This document shows, piece after piece, positions 1 to 8,095 of a stretch of 22,656 nucleotides of DNA. The notes beneath the pieces are model-generated. The model was not told the DNA's origin and made no database searches. It worked only from the letters and a program-made list of their open reading frames with translations. The stretch lies in assembly GCA_028287205.1 (NCBI GenBank), contig JAQBQC010000135.1, positions 1 to 22,656 of the forward strand. Direction: 5' to 3'. A program made the position numbers and the translations under genes. Position 1 is the first letter of the stretch. Each line of letters opens with the position of its first letter. Origin of the DNA: Gemmatimonadota bacterium. GTDB lineage: Bacteria; Gemmatimonadota; Gemmatimonadetes; Gemmatimonadales; Gemmatimonadaceae.

Positions 1-814
1 CGCTCTCCGGCGTGCTCGCGAGCTGCTCGTAGCGCTCGACATCGATGCTGATGGGGAAGATGGCGACATCGATGCGGCGGCCATCGTAGTGAACGGCCAG
101 GGTGTCGGCGTCGATCTCCGCCTCGGGCACGAGCTCCGCGACGCAGCCGAGGAAGTTCAGGGCGTAGCGCTCGGTGTGAAACTCGATGAGATCGTTGCCC
201 AGCAGACCGCGGAGCAGCGCTTCGTCCACACCCGTGGGGAGCAGTCGCAGAATGTCCGCGGGAGGAAAGGGGATGTGCCAGAACTGATGGATCAGCGCGG
301 GCGACGCCAGCTCGCGGACCATCTCGGCGGCGAGCGCGAAATGGTAGTCCTGGATCCACACGATCGGCTTCTGTGGCGCGCGGCGAACCTCGTCCGCCAC
401 GGCGTGCGCGAATTTCGAGTTCACCTCCTGATACGTGTTCCAGTAGTCGGTGCGATACTCGAAGTGTTGCACGAGCATGTGACAGAGCGGCCAGAGCGAG
501 CGATTGGAAAAGCCCATGTAGTAGCCGTCTACCTCCGCATCCGTGAGGAACACGCGGCGGAGCGTGTAGCCATCTTCACCAGGCGGCACGCGAAGGCGCC
601 CCTCGTGGTCCGCCGTTTCCGCGTCCGCCGATCCGGAGCCCCACGCCACCCACACACCATCGGTGTGCTGCATCGTCGGATCGAGCGCGGTGACCAGGCC
701 ACCTGGAGGACGGCGCACGTCGATTCCCATCTCGCCGTGCCGATGTTCATACGGCTCGCGATTGGAGAGGAGAATCAACGTTCGATTTGCAAACGTACGA
801 GCGATATCTGGCAT
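1..814 (-). CDS. Trehalose-6-phosphate synthase-like GT20 glycosyltransferase (N-terminal part)
   Basis: The frame runs from an ATG at 814 to the window edge, giving 271 codons; the C-terminal part lies outside. GT20 enzymes transfer glucose from a nucleotide sugar to glucose-6-phosphate (or a related phosphorylated acceptor) in the cytoplasm. Visible family blocks in order are SNREPY (residues 17-22; the Arg matches the sugar-phosphate-binding Arg of OtsA), PPGGLVTALDP, GFSNRSLWPL, YQEVNSKFA, WIQDYHFAL, FWHIPFPP, LLGNDLIEFHT and FPISIDVE. The SNREPY and FWHIPFPP forms differ from classical OtsA (SNRLPV) and point to a GT20 subgroup that also resembles glucosylglycerol-phosphate synthases, so the acceptor is not certain. 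No strong ribosome-binding site precedes the ATG. It is divergent from the GHMP kinase. The family call is firm; the exact product is less so. Confidence 0.88.
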   Translation of the reverse strand, partial: MPDIARTFANRTLILLSNREPYEHRHGEMGIDVRRPPGGLVTALDPTMQHTDGVWVAWGSGSADAETADHEGRLRVPPGEDGYTLRRVFLTDAEVDGYYMGFSNRSLWPLCHMLVQHFEYRTDYWNTYQEVNSKFAHAVADEVRRAPQKPIVWIQDYHFALAAEMVRELASPALIHQFWHIPFPPADILRLLPTGVDEALLRGLLGNDLIEFHTERYALNFLGCVAELVPEAEIDADTLAVHYDGRRIDVAIFPISIDVERYEQLASTPES

Positions 815-1111
815 AACCGCCTGAAGGCGCAGGAGACGTGCCGGGCTACCCGAGCATCGGGCTGGCGGCCGTCATCGCATGCGATAGCTTTGGGCTGCTC
901 CTCCCTCCCCTCGCACGCGCAACTACAATATGTACAACTTGCGGCACTTCGCACGCGTTTACCGGACACCGTCCGCCACTTCCGCCTGGGGCTCCGATAC
1001 GCACCGCGTGAGTGTCGCATCGATTCAGGCGTTGGGGAAGATGCGCGCGCATGGAAATTCGTGCACGGCATGATGCCGTCTTCGCTTCCACGCGAACTTT
1101 CGGACTGAGCG
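815..1111. promoter_or_regulatory. Divergent intergenic region between GT20 gene and GHMP kinase
   Basis: These 297 bases separate two divergent genes and must carry promoters for both. I see a local AT-rich patch around 911-930 that includes TACAAT and TGTACA, but no convincing -35/-10 pair. A perfect 7-bp inverted repeat with a one-base spacer (ACGGCAT, G, ATGCCGT; 1065-1079) lies about 33 bases before the kinase start and could be an operator half-site pair. Nothing in it looks coding on either strand. Confidence 0.35.
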
Positions 1112-2131
1112 GTGCGTGAAGTAGTAGCGCGGGCACCGGTGCGCGTCGATTTCGGGGGCGGGTGGACGGACGTCCCTCCATATACGGTGGAAGAAGGTGG
1201 GTGCGTGTGCAACCTCGCGATCGCGTCCTACGCGCGCGCGACGCTGCGCTCGATCGCGAACGGTGTCGAGCTCCACGCCGATGGCACGGAGCATCGCGCG
1301 GATCACGCGCGGATGCTCCGTGCGGATGGCGATGCATCACTCGGCGCGGCCGCGCTCAGGCGCGCACAGCTCGACGATGTACGGCTCGAGCAAGCGAGCG
1401 AATTTCCGCGCGGCGCGGGGCTCGGGGGCTCATCGGCGGCTGGCGTTGCGGTGGCGGCGGCGCTCGCCGCGTGGCGCGGTGAATCGATCTCGCGATCGGA
1501 GCTCGCGGAACGGAGCCGGGCGCTCGAGGTCGATGAGCTCGGGATCGCGGGCGGATTTCAGGACCACTACGCGGCCGCGTACGGTGGCGCGCTCGCGCTG
1601 ACCTTTCGGGCGAAGGCGAGGGCCGAAGAAATTCCGCTGAGCGATGGGCTCGTGCGCGCGCTCGAGCGGCAGTGCCTCGTCGCGTATACGGGTGAGTCGC
1701 GCATCTCGGGCGCCACGATCACCGCGGTGCTCGACGGCTATCGCGATCGCGCGCCCCACGTGGTCGCGGCGCTCGCGCGCATGCGTGCGCTCGCCGTGCA
1801 GATGATCGATGCGCTCAAACGCGAGCGCGTGGACGAGCTCGGGCAGCTGGTTGGCGAGCATTGGGAGCAGCAGCGAACGTTGCACGAGAAGATCACGACC
1901 CCGTCCATCGACAGGCTCCTCGACACCGCGCGCGCACACGGTGCGCTCGGCGGCAAGGCGCTTGGCGCATCGGGCGGCGGATCCGTGCTCATCATCGCGC
2001 CCGCGGAGCGCGTGGATGAGGTGCGGGCGCACGTGTCGCCGCTCGCCCGCCTTTTGCCATTCGTCGTGGACAAGGAAGGCGCACACGTCACGATACGCGA
2101 GCAGGCGGAGACAACGGCATGGCGCAGTTGA
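1112..2131 (+). CDS. GHMP-family sugar kinase (HddA/fucokinase-like)
   Basis: This 339-aa protein is an ATP-dependent small-molecule kinase of the GHMP superfamily, most like D-glycero-D-manno-heptose-7-phosphate kinase and the kinase domain of fucokinase. Visible marks are the N-terminal substrate motif APVRVDFGGGWTD (8-20), the glycine-rich ATP loop PRGAGLGGSSAAG (99-111), GGFQDHYAAAYGG (147-159) and the C-terminal motif KALGASGGGS (282-291). The length is normal for the family. The start is a GTG; no good upstream alternative or clear Shine-Dalgarno is present. Its end overlaps the next gene by 13 bases. A glycosyltransferase two genes further down hints at envelope or surface sugar metabolism, but no other heptose pathway gene is visible, so the substrate is not known. 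Confidence 0.87.
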   Translation: MREVVARAPVRVDFGGGWTDVPPYTVEEGGCVCNLAIASYARATLRSIANGVELHADGTEHRADHARMLRADGDASLGAAALRRAQLDDVRLEQASEFPRGAGLGGSSAAGVAVAAALAAWRGESISRSELAERSRALEVDELGIAGGFQDHYAAAYGGALALTFRAKARAEEIPLSDGLVRALERQCLVAYTGESRISGATITAVLDGYRDRAPHVVAALARMRALAVQMIDALKRERVDELGQLVGEHWEQQRTLHEKITTPSIDRLLDTARAHGALGGKALGASGGGSVLIIAPAERVDEVRAHVSPLARLLPFVVDKEGAHVTIREQAETTAWRS

Positions 2132-2337
2132 CGACAGAGCAGTACGACCGCCTCGAGCGCGCGGTGATCGACAGGAAGCGAATCTCCGTCTATCGCCGTG
2201 GCACGGAGTACATCGTCATCCCGAAGCGGCTCCACCTCATCGAGGGGCGCGAGCGCATCGAGGCGGTGCACCCGACCACTGGCGATGGCATCATCATCTA
2301 CATCGATGAGATCGACTCGCTGCAGGTGATCCGCTAG
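2119..2337 (+). CDS. Small hypothetical protein, 72 aa
   Basis: The protein is unrecognised. It starts with ATG inside the last codons of the GHMP kinase (13-base overlap) and ends one base before the RNase H-like gene, so all three are probably translationally coupled. The sequence is mostly beta-strand-like, with alternating charged and Ile/Val residues (RISVYRRGTEYIVIPKRLHLI; then GIIIYIDEIDSLQVI), and has no signal peptide, membrane segment or cysteine. It may be a small beta-barrel or nucleic-acid-associated protein, but no function can be assigned. Tight packing between two real genes and a third-position GC bias like theirs support it as a real gene. Confidence 0.72.
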   Translation: MAQLTTEQYDRLERAVIDRKRISVYRRGTEYIVIPKRLHLIEGRERIEAVHPTTGDGIIIYIDEIDSLQVIR

Positions 2338-2338
2338 C

Positions 2339-2977
2339 ATGGCAGCACCGACCAACTGCCTGCTCGCCGTCTACGCCGATGAGTCGTGCCTCGGGAACGG
2401 CCGCGAAGGATCGAACCCAGGTGGCGCGGGTGGGCTGATCGAGCTCGCACATCCGAAGAGCGGAGATCTCGTGCGGCGGGATTTCTGGCTGTCGGAGAAG
2501 GCGACGACGAACAATCGGATGGCGCTCCGGAGCGCGATCGAGGCGCTCGACATCGCGTCCTCGAAGAAGTGGAATTGCGTGGTCGTGTTCACCAGCGACT
2601 CGCGCTATCTCGTGGACGGAATGACGTCGTGGGTGCATGATTGGGCGCGGCGCGGCTGGAAGCGGAAGGGCGGCGAGATCGGGAACCTCGAGCTCTGGCA
2701 GGAGCTCGTGGACGTCGCGGCGAATCATCGTGTGGAGTGGCGGTGGGTGCGCGGGCACAACGGGCACCCGCAAAACGAGTATGCGAACATGCTCGCCACC
2801 CGCGCGGCGGCCCGGCAGGACGAGTCGAAGGGGGCGGTGGAATCCGGCTTCGAGGCGTGGATGGCGAGCGAGCGCGAGCGAGGCCGGATGTCGCTCGATC
2901 CGTCGCCGCTGCCCGAGATGCGGTCGTTCCGGGAGGCGCGATCGTTACCGCGCGGCGAGACGGACAGTCTGTTCTAG
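2339..2977 (+). CDS. RNase HI-like protein with altered catalytic residues
   Basis: The 212-aa protein has an RNase H fold of the RNase HI type in residues 7-160: YADESCLGN (first Asp, D14), the NNRM motif (58-61), TSDSRY (D87), GWKRKGGEIGNLELWQEL (matching the E. coli basic-protrusion and following helix region) and RGHNGHPQNE. RNase HI cleaves RNA in RNA-DNA hybrids with four carboxylates (D10, E48, D70 and D134 in E. coli). Here D14 and D87 are kept, but the E48 position is Ala62 (NNRMAL rather than NNRMEL) and the D134 position is Asn (NEYANMLA rather than NERCDELA); both were checked at codon level. A charged C-terminal extension of about 50 residues follows. The ATG lies one base after the preceding stop. 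The fold is clear; activity is doubtful. Confidence 0.85.
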   Translation: MAAPTNCLLAVYADESCLGNGREGSNPGGAGGLIELAHPKSGDLVRRDFWLSEKATTNNRMALRSAIEALDIASSKKWNCVVVFTSDSRYLVDGMTSWVHDWARRGWKRKGGEIGNLELWQELVDVAANHRVEWRWVRGHNGHPQNEYANMLATRAAARQDESKGAVESGFEAWMASERERGRMSLDPSPLPEMRSFREARSLPRGETDSLF

Positions 2978-3004
2978 GCTATCATTCCCCTTCGGAGCCG
3001 TCTC

Positions 3005-3187
3005 ATGTTGAAGCCTATACTATTGATATGCGCTGGACTGGTGTTCGGCTATTTCGCCGGCTTCAACGATGCTCAGGATCATTCGGAGAATCTCGGCGCT
3101 CGCATCATTCATCGCGTTGGCGGTGACAACAGGGAGCGCGTATCCACGGATGTCGACAAGCAAATGGAGCAGGTCGGGAAGCCGTGA
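3005..3187 (+). CDS. Small single-span membrane protein, 60 aa
   Basis: This unrecognised small protein has a hydrophobic N-terminal segment (residues 4-20, ILLICAGLVFGYFAGF) and then a polar, charged tail (DNRERVSTDVDKQMEQV). It is best read as a single-span inner-membrane protein with a short soluble tail, or as a protein with an uncleaved signal anchor. A GGAG sits seven bases before the ATG, one of the better ribosome-binding sites in this half of the window. It lies between the RNase H-like gene and a glycosyltransferase. It may assist a membrane enzyme nearby, but nothing shows that directly. Confidence 0.65.
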   Translation: MLKPILLICAGLVFGYFAGFNDAQDHSENLGARIIHRVGGDNRERVSTDVDKQMEQVGKP

Positions 3188-3196
3188 CGGCCTGTC

Positions 3197-3211
3197 GCTG
3201 AATACTTCAGC
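3197..3211. repeat. Short inverted repeat before glycosyltransferase
   Basis: GCTGAA, spacer TAC, TTCAGC: a perfect 6-bp inverted repeat 16 bases before the glycosyltransferase ATG. It could be a small hairpin or operator; it is short enough to be chance. Confidence 0.3.
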
Positions 3212-3226
3212 CCGAGCTCTGGTTTG

Positions 3227-3982
3227 ATGCGTCACGGCAAGCCGATCACACTCAGCGTTCTGATCCCCTGCTACAACGAAGCCGCCACCATCGACCGCAC
3301 GCTCGATGCGGTGCTGGCGCTCGGCGATCAGGTCGCCTCCGACGGAATCACGATTCAGATCGTCGCGGTCGATGATGCGTCGAAGGACGCGACGTTCGAG
3401 CGACTCACCGAGCGAGCCAATGCCGCCGGCGAGCGCATGGTCGTCGCGAAACACGACGTCAATCGCGGGAAGGGCGCGGCGATTCAGACCGCGCGCGACC
3501 ACGCCACCGGCGACGTCGCAATCATCCAGGATGCGGATCTCGAGTACGACCCCTCCGACATCCCGGCGGTCATCCGGCCCATCATCGACGGGCACGCCGA
3601 CGCCGTCGTCGGCACTCGATTCGGATCCGGCTCGCACCGCGTGCTGTATTTCTGGCATCGCATGGGAAACGGCGGCCTGACGCTCATGTCGAACATGTTC
3701 ACGAACCTGAACCTCACCGACATGGAGGTAGGGTACAAGGCGTTCACCGGGCGCACGCTGAAGCTCATGCATCTCACCAATCCGCGCTTCGGCATCGAGC
3801 CCGAGATCGTCGCGCGCCTCGCGCAGATGGGCGCCCGGGTGTACGAGGTGCCGATCAGCTATCATGGGCGCACGTACGCGGAAGGAAAAAAGATCACATG
3901 GAAGGATGGCGTCGCCGCGTTCTTTCATATTCTTCGGGCGCGGCTCTCGTCGTCAAAACAGCAACAGCTCCTCCCCGAGTAA
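3227..3982 (+). CDS. Family 2 glycosyltransferase (dolichyl/polyprenyl-phosphate sugar synthase-like)
   Basis: The 251-aa protein is a GT-A fold, family 2 glycosyltransferase. It shows SVLIPCYNEAATI (10-22), the nucleotide-sugar region VAVDDASKD (47-54), NRGKGAAI (79-86), the metal-binding DAD (102-104) in QDADLEYDP, GTRFGSG, and the LTDMEVGYKAF segment (163-173) typical of enzymes that move a sugar onto a polyprenyl phosphate. There are no membrane helices, as in soluble Dpm1-type enzymes. The ATG at 3227 is chosen over the TTG one codon earlier. The next gene starts eight bases after its stop. Likely roles are lipid-linked sugar supply for envelope glycans or protein glycosylation; the donor and acceptor cannot be read from sequence. 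Confidence 0.88.
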   Translation: MRHGKPITLSVLIPCYNEAATIDRTLDAVLALGDQVASDGITIQIVAVDDASKDATFERLTERANAAGERMVVAKHDVNRGKGAAIQTARDHATGDVAIIQDADLEYDPSDIPAVIRPIIDGHADAVVGTRFGSGSHRVLYFWHRMGNGGLTLMSNMFTNLNLTDMEVGYKAFTGRTLKLMHLTNPRFGIEPEIVARLAQMGARVYEVPISYHGRTYAEGKKITWKDGVAAFFHILRARLSSSKQQQLLPE

Positions 3983-3989
3983 CTCGCCC

Positions 3990-4580
3990 ATGGATGATCT
4001 CGATCGGCTCGTTCGACGGCTCGTGCAAAATGTTCGAAACAGCTATCCGCAGTATCTGAGTCAGCCGGTGGAGGTGTCCGAGCTGTATCAGACGCTGATT
4101 CCGTATCGGCACAATCGCACCGAGCTCGAGATCGAAACGAACCAGGACTACGAGGCGGCGCTCTGCCAGCTGCTCTCGGGCGAGCGCGGCTACGCCACAG
4201 GCGACAGCGCAATGCAGGACGCGATGCGCAAGGAGCTGTCGTCGCCGAATCCGAACACGGCGGTCTTCCGCGATTTCGCCGCCGCGCGCGTGACGCTCAC
4301 CTCGGAAGCGGTGCGGCACTTCGCGGACTCGCCAACGAGCCTCCAGCGCGGCGCGCCGACCGCCACTCCCCGCGCGATGACGCCCGCGCCGACGAGCGGC
4401 AGCAGTGCCGCGGGCGCATGTCGCTACTGTGGCGGCACGCTCCCCGATGGGCGGCGCGTGCTCTTCTGCCCGAGCTGCGGGCAGAACCTCATGGTGCAGC
4501 GCTGCCCCGCGTGCGGAACGGAGCTCGAGATCCACTGGAAGTACTGCATCACCTGCGGCCGCGGAGTCGCGGCCACGTGA
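3990..4580 (+). CDS. Double zinc-ribbon protein, 196 aa
   Basis: The protein starts at ATG 3990, eight bases after the glycosyltransferase stop; a longer frame into the glycosyltransferase gene has a basic, non-homologous-looking N-terminus and is not favoured. Residues 1-110 form a charged, probably helical domain of unknown type (MDDLDRLVRRLVQNVRN). A Pro/Ala/Thr/Ser-rich linker (115-142) leads to eight cysteines in four CxxC pairs: C144/C147 with C160/C163, and C172/C175 with C186/C189. This is the pattern of two tandem zinc ribbons as in DZR or zinc-ribbon adaptor domains, usually involved in protein or nucleic-acid contacts. No catalytic motif is seen. The partner is unknown. Confidence 0.8.
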   Translation: MDDLDRLVRRLVQNVRNSYPQYLSQPVEVSELYQTLIPYRHNRTELEIETNQDYEAALCQLLSGERGYATGDSAMQDAMRKELSSPNPNTAVFRDFAAARVTLTSEAVRHFADSPTSLQRGAPTATPRAMTPAPTSGSSAAGACRYCGGTLPDGRRVLFCPSCGQNLMVQRCPACGTELEIHWKYCITCGRGVAAT

Positions 4581-4610
4581 GGCACGCCGCACAATGGGTG
4601 GACTGAGACC

Positions 4611-5666
4611 GTGCCCCACACTCTTGCCGTCATCGCCGGCGACGGAATCGGACCGGAGGTCGTTGGCGAAGCGCTGAAGGTGCTCGACGCCGTGGAGGCG
4701 GTGCACCATCCCGGCGTGGCCGTGGAGCAGCTCCCGTGGGGCGCCGAGCACTACCTGAAGACCGGCATCACGATTCCGCCCGAGGAGATGCAGCGACTCG
4801 GACGCGATGTGAGCGCCATTCTCGTCGGCGCGCTCGGCGACTCGCGCGTGCCAGACAACGTGCATGCGCGCGACATCCTGCTCGGGATGCGCTTCCAGCT
4901 CGACCTCTACGTGAACGAGCGCCCCGCGCGGCTATTCGACGACAGGCTCACGCCGCTCAAGGGAAAGACCGTCCGGGATTTCGATCTCATGGTCTTTCGC
5001 GAGAACACTGAGGGTCTGTACGTCAGCGTCGGCGGCGCGTTCAAGGTCGGAACGCCGGACGAGATCACGATCGCCGAGGAGCTGAACACGCGAAAGGGAG
5101 TGGAGCGGATCATCCGCCACGCCTTCGCGTGGGCGCGCGCACACGGAAAGACTCGCGTCACGATGGCCGACAAGGCGAACGCGATTGCGGCACATGGACT
5201 CTGGCGGCGCGTGTTCGAGGAGGTCGGCTCCGAGTACACGGACATCAAGCGCGACACGCGCTACATCGACGCCATGGCGATGGATCTGGTGCGCACGCCC
5301 GAAGCGTTCCAGGTGATCGTCACCGGAAATCTCTTCGGCGACATCCTCTCCGACCTCGCGTCGATTCTGGTTGGCGGGCTCGGGATAGCGCCGAGTGCCA
5401 ACCGGCATCCGGGCAAGGTGACGATGTACGAGCCGGTGCACGGGAGCGCGCCGCCACTCGTCGGCAAGGACATCGCGAACCCGATGGCCGCGATCCTCTC
5501 GCTCGCGATGATGCTCGAGGGCGTGGGCGAGGCGGCGAGCGGAGCCGCGGTCGAGCAAGCGGTGCGCGCGGCGATCACGGCGGGCGTAGGGACGCCCGAC
5601 ATCGGCGGCACGCTGGGCACGCGCGCGGTGGGCGACTGGATCGCGAAACACGTGCGCGAGGCGTAA
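4611..5666 (+). CDS. Beta-decarboxylating dehydrogenase, LeuB-like
   Basis: The 351-aa enzyme belongs to the isocitrate/isopropylmalate dehydrogenase family, which oxidises and decarboxylates 2-hydroxy-dicarboxylates with NAD(P). Marks are AGDGIGPEV (9-17), LLGMRFQLDLY (90-100), ENTEGLY (131-137), the catalytic Lys in ADKAN (K188), the metal-binding Asp pair in GDILSD (D244, D248), and the family signature continuing to GGLGIAPSAN. The double Leu before GMR and the length fit 3-isopropylmalate dehydrogenase, but ENTEG is nearer to isocitrate or tartrate dehydrogenase than to the ELTGG of classical LeuB. No leuA, leuC or leuD is present here. The substrate could be isopropylmalate, isocitrate, homoisocitrate or tartrate. 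Start codon is GTG. Confidence 0.85.
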   Translation: MPHTLAVIAGDGIGPEVVGEALKVLDAVEAVHHPGVAVEQLPWGAEHYLKTGITIPPEEMQRLGRDVSAILVGALGDSRVPDNVHARDILLGMRFQLDLYVNERPARLFDDRLTPLKGKTVRDFDLMVFRENTEGLYVSVGGAFKVGTPDEITIAEELNTRKGVERIIRHAFAWARAHGKTRVTMADKANAIAAHGLWRRVFEEVGSEYTDIKRDTRYIDAMAMDLVRTPEAFQVIVTGNLFGDILSDLASILVGGLGIAPSANRHPGKVTMYEPVHGSAPPLVGKDIANPMAAILSLAMMLEGVGEAASGAAVEQAVRAAITAGVGTPDIGGTLGTRAVGDWIAKHVREA

Positions 5667-5733
5667 TTCCTGGTAGTTCCCCCGATCGCGGGACGTGGTC
5701 ATCTTTCGAGACTCACCTCGTTCGGGGAATCCA

Positions 5734-6945
5734 GTGGGCACTCAGGGCACCAACCGCGACATCGTCTTCCTGTCCGGCGTCCGCACGCCGTTCGGCACCT
5801 TCGGCGGCACGCTCAAGGACTTCAGCGCCATCGATCTCGGCGTCTTCGCCGCGAAGGCTGCAATGGATCTCGCGCACGTCGAGCCGAAGGAGATCCAGCA
5901 CGCGATCTTCGGCAACGTCATGCAGACGACATCGGACACGATCTACTATGCGCGACACGTCGCGCTCAAGTCCGGCGTGCCGCAGGACGTACCGGCGCTC
6001 ACCGTAAACCGGCTCTGCGGCTCCGGATTTCAGGCCGTAGTGAGCGGCGCACAGGAGATTCTGCTCGACGAAGCCGAAATCTGCCTGGTGGGCGGCGGCG
6101 AGTCGATGTCGCAGGCGCCGCACGTCGCGCGCGGGATGCGCTGGGGACTTCCGCTCGGGAAGAGTCCCGTGCTCGAGGACTCGCTGTGGGAAGGTTTGAA
6201 GGATCCCTACGCCGGACTCGCGATGGGTGATACGGCTGAGAAGCTCGGCGAGCAGTTCAGCGTCGATCGGCTCTGCGCCGACGAGTTCGCGCTTCGTTCG
6301 CAGACCCTGGCGCGCGACGCGTGGGCGAGCGGCCTCTACGCTGATGAAATCGTGGGCGTGCCCGTGCGAAATCCGAAGACGAAGAAGGAGGAGATCTTCG
6401 CGCGCGACGAGCACATGCGTCCCGAGTCGACGAAGGAAGGGCTCGCGAAGCTTCGTTCGGTGTTCAAGGAGAATGGACTCGTCACGGCGGGAAATGCATC
6501 GGGGATCGGCGATGGCGCGGGGGCGCTCGTGATCTCGAGCGCCGAGTATGCGGCACGCACGGGGAAGAAGGCACTCGCACGTCTCGTGTCGTGGGGCACC
6601 GTTGGCGTCGATCCGACGATCATGGGCATCGGGCCGGTGCCGGCATCGCAGATCGCGCTCAAGAAGGCGGGGATGACGCTCGACCAGATCGATCTCGTCG
6701 AGGTGAACGAGGCGTTCGCGAGCCAGGTGTGCGCCGTCGAGCGATCGCTCGGCGTCGACCGCAACAAGCTGAACATCCACGGCGGCGCGATTGCGCTGAG
6801 CCATCCGCTCGCCGCATCGGGCGCGCGCATCGTCGCACACCTGATCCACGCGTTGAAGGCCACCGGCAAGCGCTACGGGCTTGGCTCGGCCTGCATCGGC
6901 GGCGGTCAGGGAATCGCGGTGATCATTGAATCGCTCGCAGCGTAG
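5734..6945 (+). CDS. Acetyl-CoA acyltransferase (thiolase)
   Basis: This 403-aa thiolase catalyses reversible cleavage or condensation of 3-ketoacyl-CoA with CoA. The active-site residues are present: nucleophile Cys95 in NRLCGSGFQAV, His357 in GGAIALSHPLAASG, and Cys387 in SACIGGGQGIAV. The segments IMGIGPVPA and LVEVNEAFASQ resemble mitochondrial ACAA2-type 3-ketoacyl-CoA thiolase. The usual Gly before the catalytic His is Ser here. GTG at 5734 is chosen because GGGGA lies about seven bases upstream and homology begins with DIVFLSGVRTPFG; a GTG at 5695 would add 13 unlikely residues. It probably works with the 3-hydroxyacyl-CoA dehydrogenase at 8995 in fatty-acid or short-chain acyl-CoA turnover. 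Confidence 0.93.
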   Translation: MGTQGTNRDIVFLSGVRTPFGTFGGTLKDFSAIDLGVFAAKAAMDLAHVEPKEIQHAIFGNVMQTTSDTIYYARHVALKSGVPQDVPALTVNRLCGSGFQAVVSGAQEILLDEAEICLVGGGESMSQAPHVARGMRWGLPLGKSPVLEDSLWEGLKDPYAGLAMGDTAEKLGEQFSVDRLCADEFALRSQTLARDAWASGLYADEIVGVPVRNPKTKKEEIFARDEHMRPESTKEGLAKLRSVFKENGLVTAGNASGIGDGAGALVISSAEYAARTGKKALARLVSWGTVGVDPTIMGIGPVPASQIALKKAGMTLDQIDLVEVNEAFASQVCAVERSLGVDRNKLNIHGGAIALSHPLAASGARIVAHLIHALKATGKRYGLGSACIGGGQGIAVIIESLAA

Positions 6946-8095
6946 TCGCGTCGCGGCGGCGAGCGCTGTGCTGCTCGCCGCTGGTTGCTCGGGGCTCGTC
7001 GGCGCGAACACGAAGCCGGAGGCCGAGCCGGCGCCTGCGCCGCCGACGATCAGCCAGGAAGTGATCGGCCAGACGCCGTGGCCGGTGAAGACGCGCTACG
7101 TCGTCGATCTCTGGCTGCACGGCTACGCGATGCTCATCGCGGACACCTCGCGCACGCCCCCGTTCCGGCGCGACTATCGCGACGCGACGATCGTGGCGAA
7201 GAACAGCAGGAACATCCTCACGCAGCTCGATCAGAACATGGAGATGCTGCAGCGCGGGCTGCGCGTGAATCCCCGGCTCCTCGATGGCGCGCGGCTCGCG
7301 CTCCGTGAAGGGAGCTGGGAGGAGATGGGGAACGACATCGCCGCCTTTCTCACGAGCAACGAGGATTCGGTGAGCGGCAAGAAGCGCCCCTCGGAGCTGA
7401 GCACGTGGAAGCGTGCGCCGCGCGCGAGCGAAGAGACCACGGACATGACGCTGGCGCTCGGCTCCGTGTATCGCACCGAGGCGGATCGCGAGTGGCTGAA
7501 AGTGTTCGCGCTATCGCTCACGGACGAGCATTCGAAGTTCTACGAGCAGTACTGGCGCGAGCAGCAGCACGCGCTGCGCCCGGCGCTCGCAGCGGTGGAC
7601 ACGGCGTTCTCGCAGCGCTACCTGAAACAGCTCCGCGGCTACCTGCGCGGCGTGCAGCTGCCAACGGGAGAGATCGTGCTCTCGCTTCCGCTCGGCGGAG
7701 AGGGGCAAAGCATTCTCCAGCGACAGCACTCGATCGCGATCGGATTTCCGTCCACCGCGGACTCCTCACTCGACGCCGTGTACGAGTTCGCGCACGAAGC
7801 GATCGCTCCGGTGGCCGAGCAGGCGGTGCGGGAGCGAATCTCGCCGGCGGAGTTTCGTTCGGGAATCGGCGCCCAGCTCGAGACTCCGGCGAAGGTTCGC
7901 GGCGGCGCGATGCTCCTCCAGCGCGCGATCCCCGAGCTGGTCGCAGGTTACGAGCGGCATTATCTCGCGCTGGCGCGCATTGCGGCTACCGGCGGCGATG
8001 TCGACGCCGTGTTCGTGCGCGCCTTTCCGCTCAGGCAAACCATCATCGACGGCATGGACCAGCGCCTCGATGAAGTGCTGAAGGCTGCGGACTGA
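6926..8095 (+). CDS. Predicted lipoprotein, 389 aa, unknown function
   Basis: The TTG start at 6926 overlaps the end of the thiolase gene by 20 bases. It gives a classical lipoprotein signal: basic NRSQRSR, a hydrophobic stretch, then the lipobox LAAGC with Cys21. No later start would keep the signal peptide. After cleavage comes a Pro/Ala/Glu-rich linker (about 28-42) and then a mostly helical globular region with no motif I recognise. The protein is probably anchored in the periplasmic or outer membrane. Its stop overlaps the next start (TGATG), so the two are likely co-translated and may work together. No enzyme family is assigned. Confidence 0.75.
   Translation: MNRSQRSRVAAASAVLLAAGCSGLVGANTKPEAEPAPAPPTISQEVIGQTPWPVKTRYVVDLWLHGYAMLIADTSRTPPFRRDYRDATIVAKNSRNILTQLDQNMEMLQRGLRVNPRLLDGARLALREGSWEEMGNDIAAFLTSNEDSVSGKKRPSELSTWKRAPRASEETTDMTLALGSVYRTEADREWLKVFALSLTDEHSKFYEQYWREQQHALRPALAAVDTAFSQRYLKQLRGYLRGVQLPTGEIVLSLPLGGEGQSILQRQHSIAIGFPSTADSSLDAVYEFAHEAIAPVAEQAVRERISPAEFRSGIGAQLETPAKVRGGAMLLQRAIPELVAGYERHYLALARIAATGGDVDAVFVRAFPLRQTIIDGMDQRLDEVLKAAD

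Noticed and set aside
89..1108. Long plus-strand open frame (339 codons) at the left end
   Set aside because: It is antisense to the GT20 gene, which has clear family motifs; its translation is Arg/His-rich with no recognisable domain.
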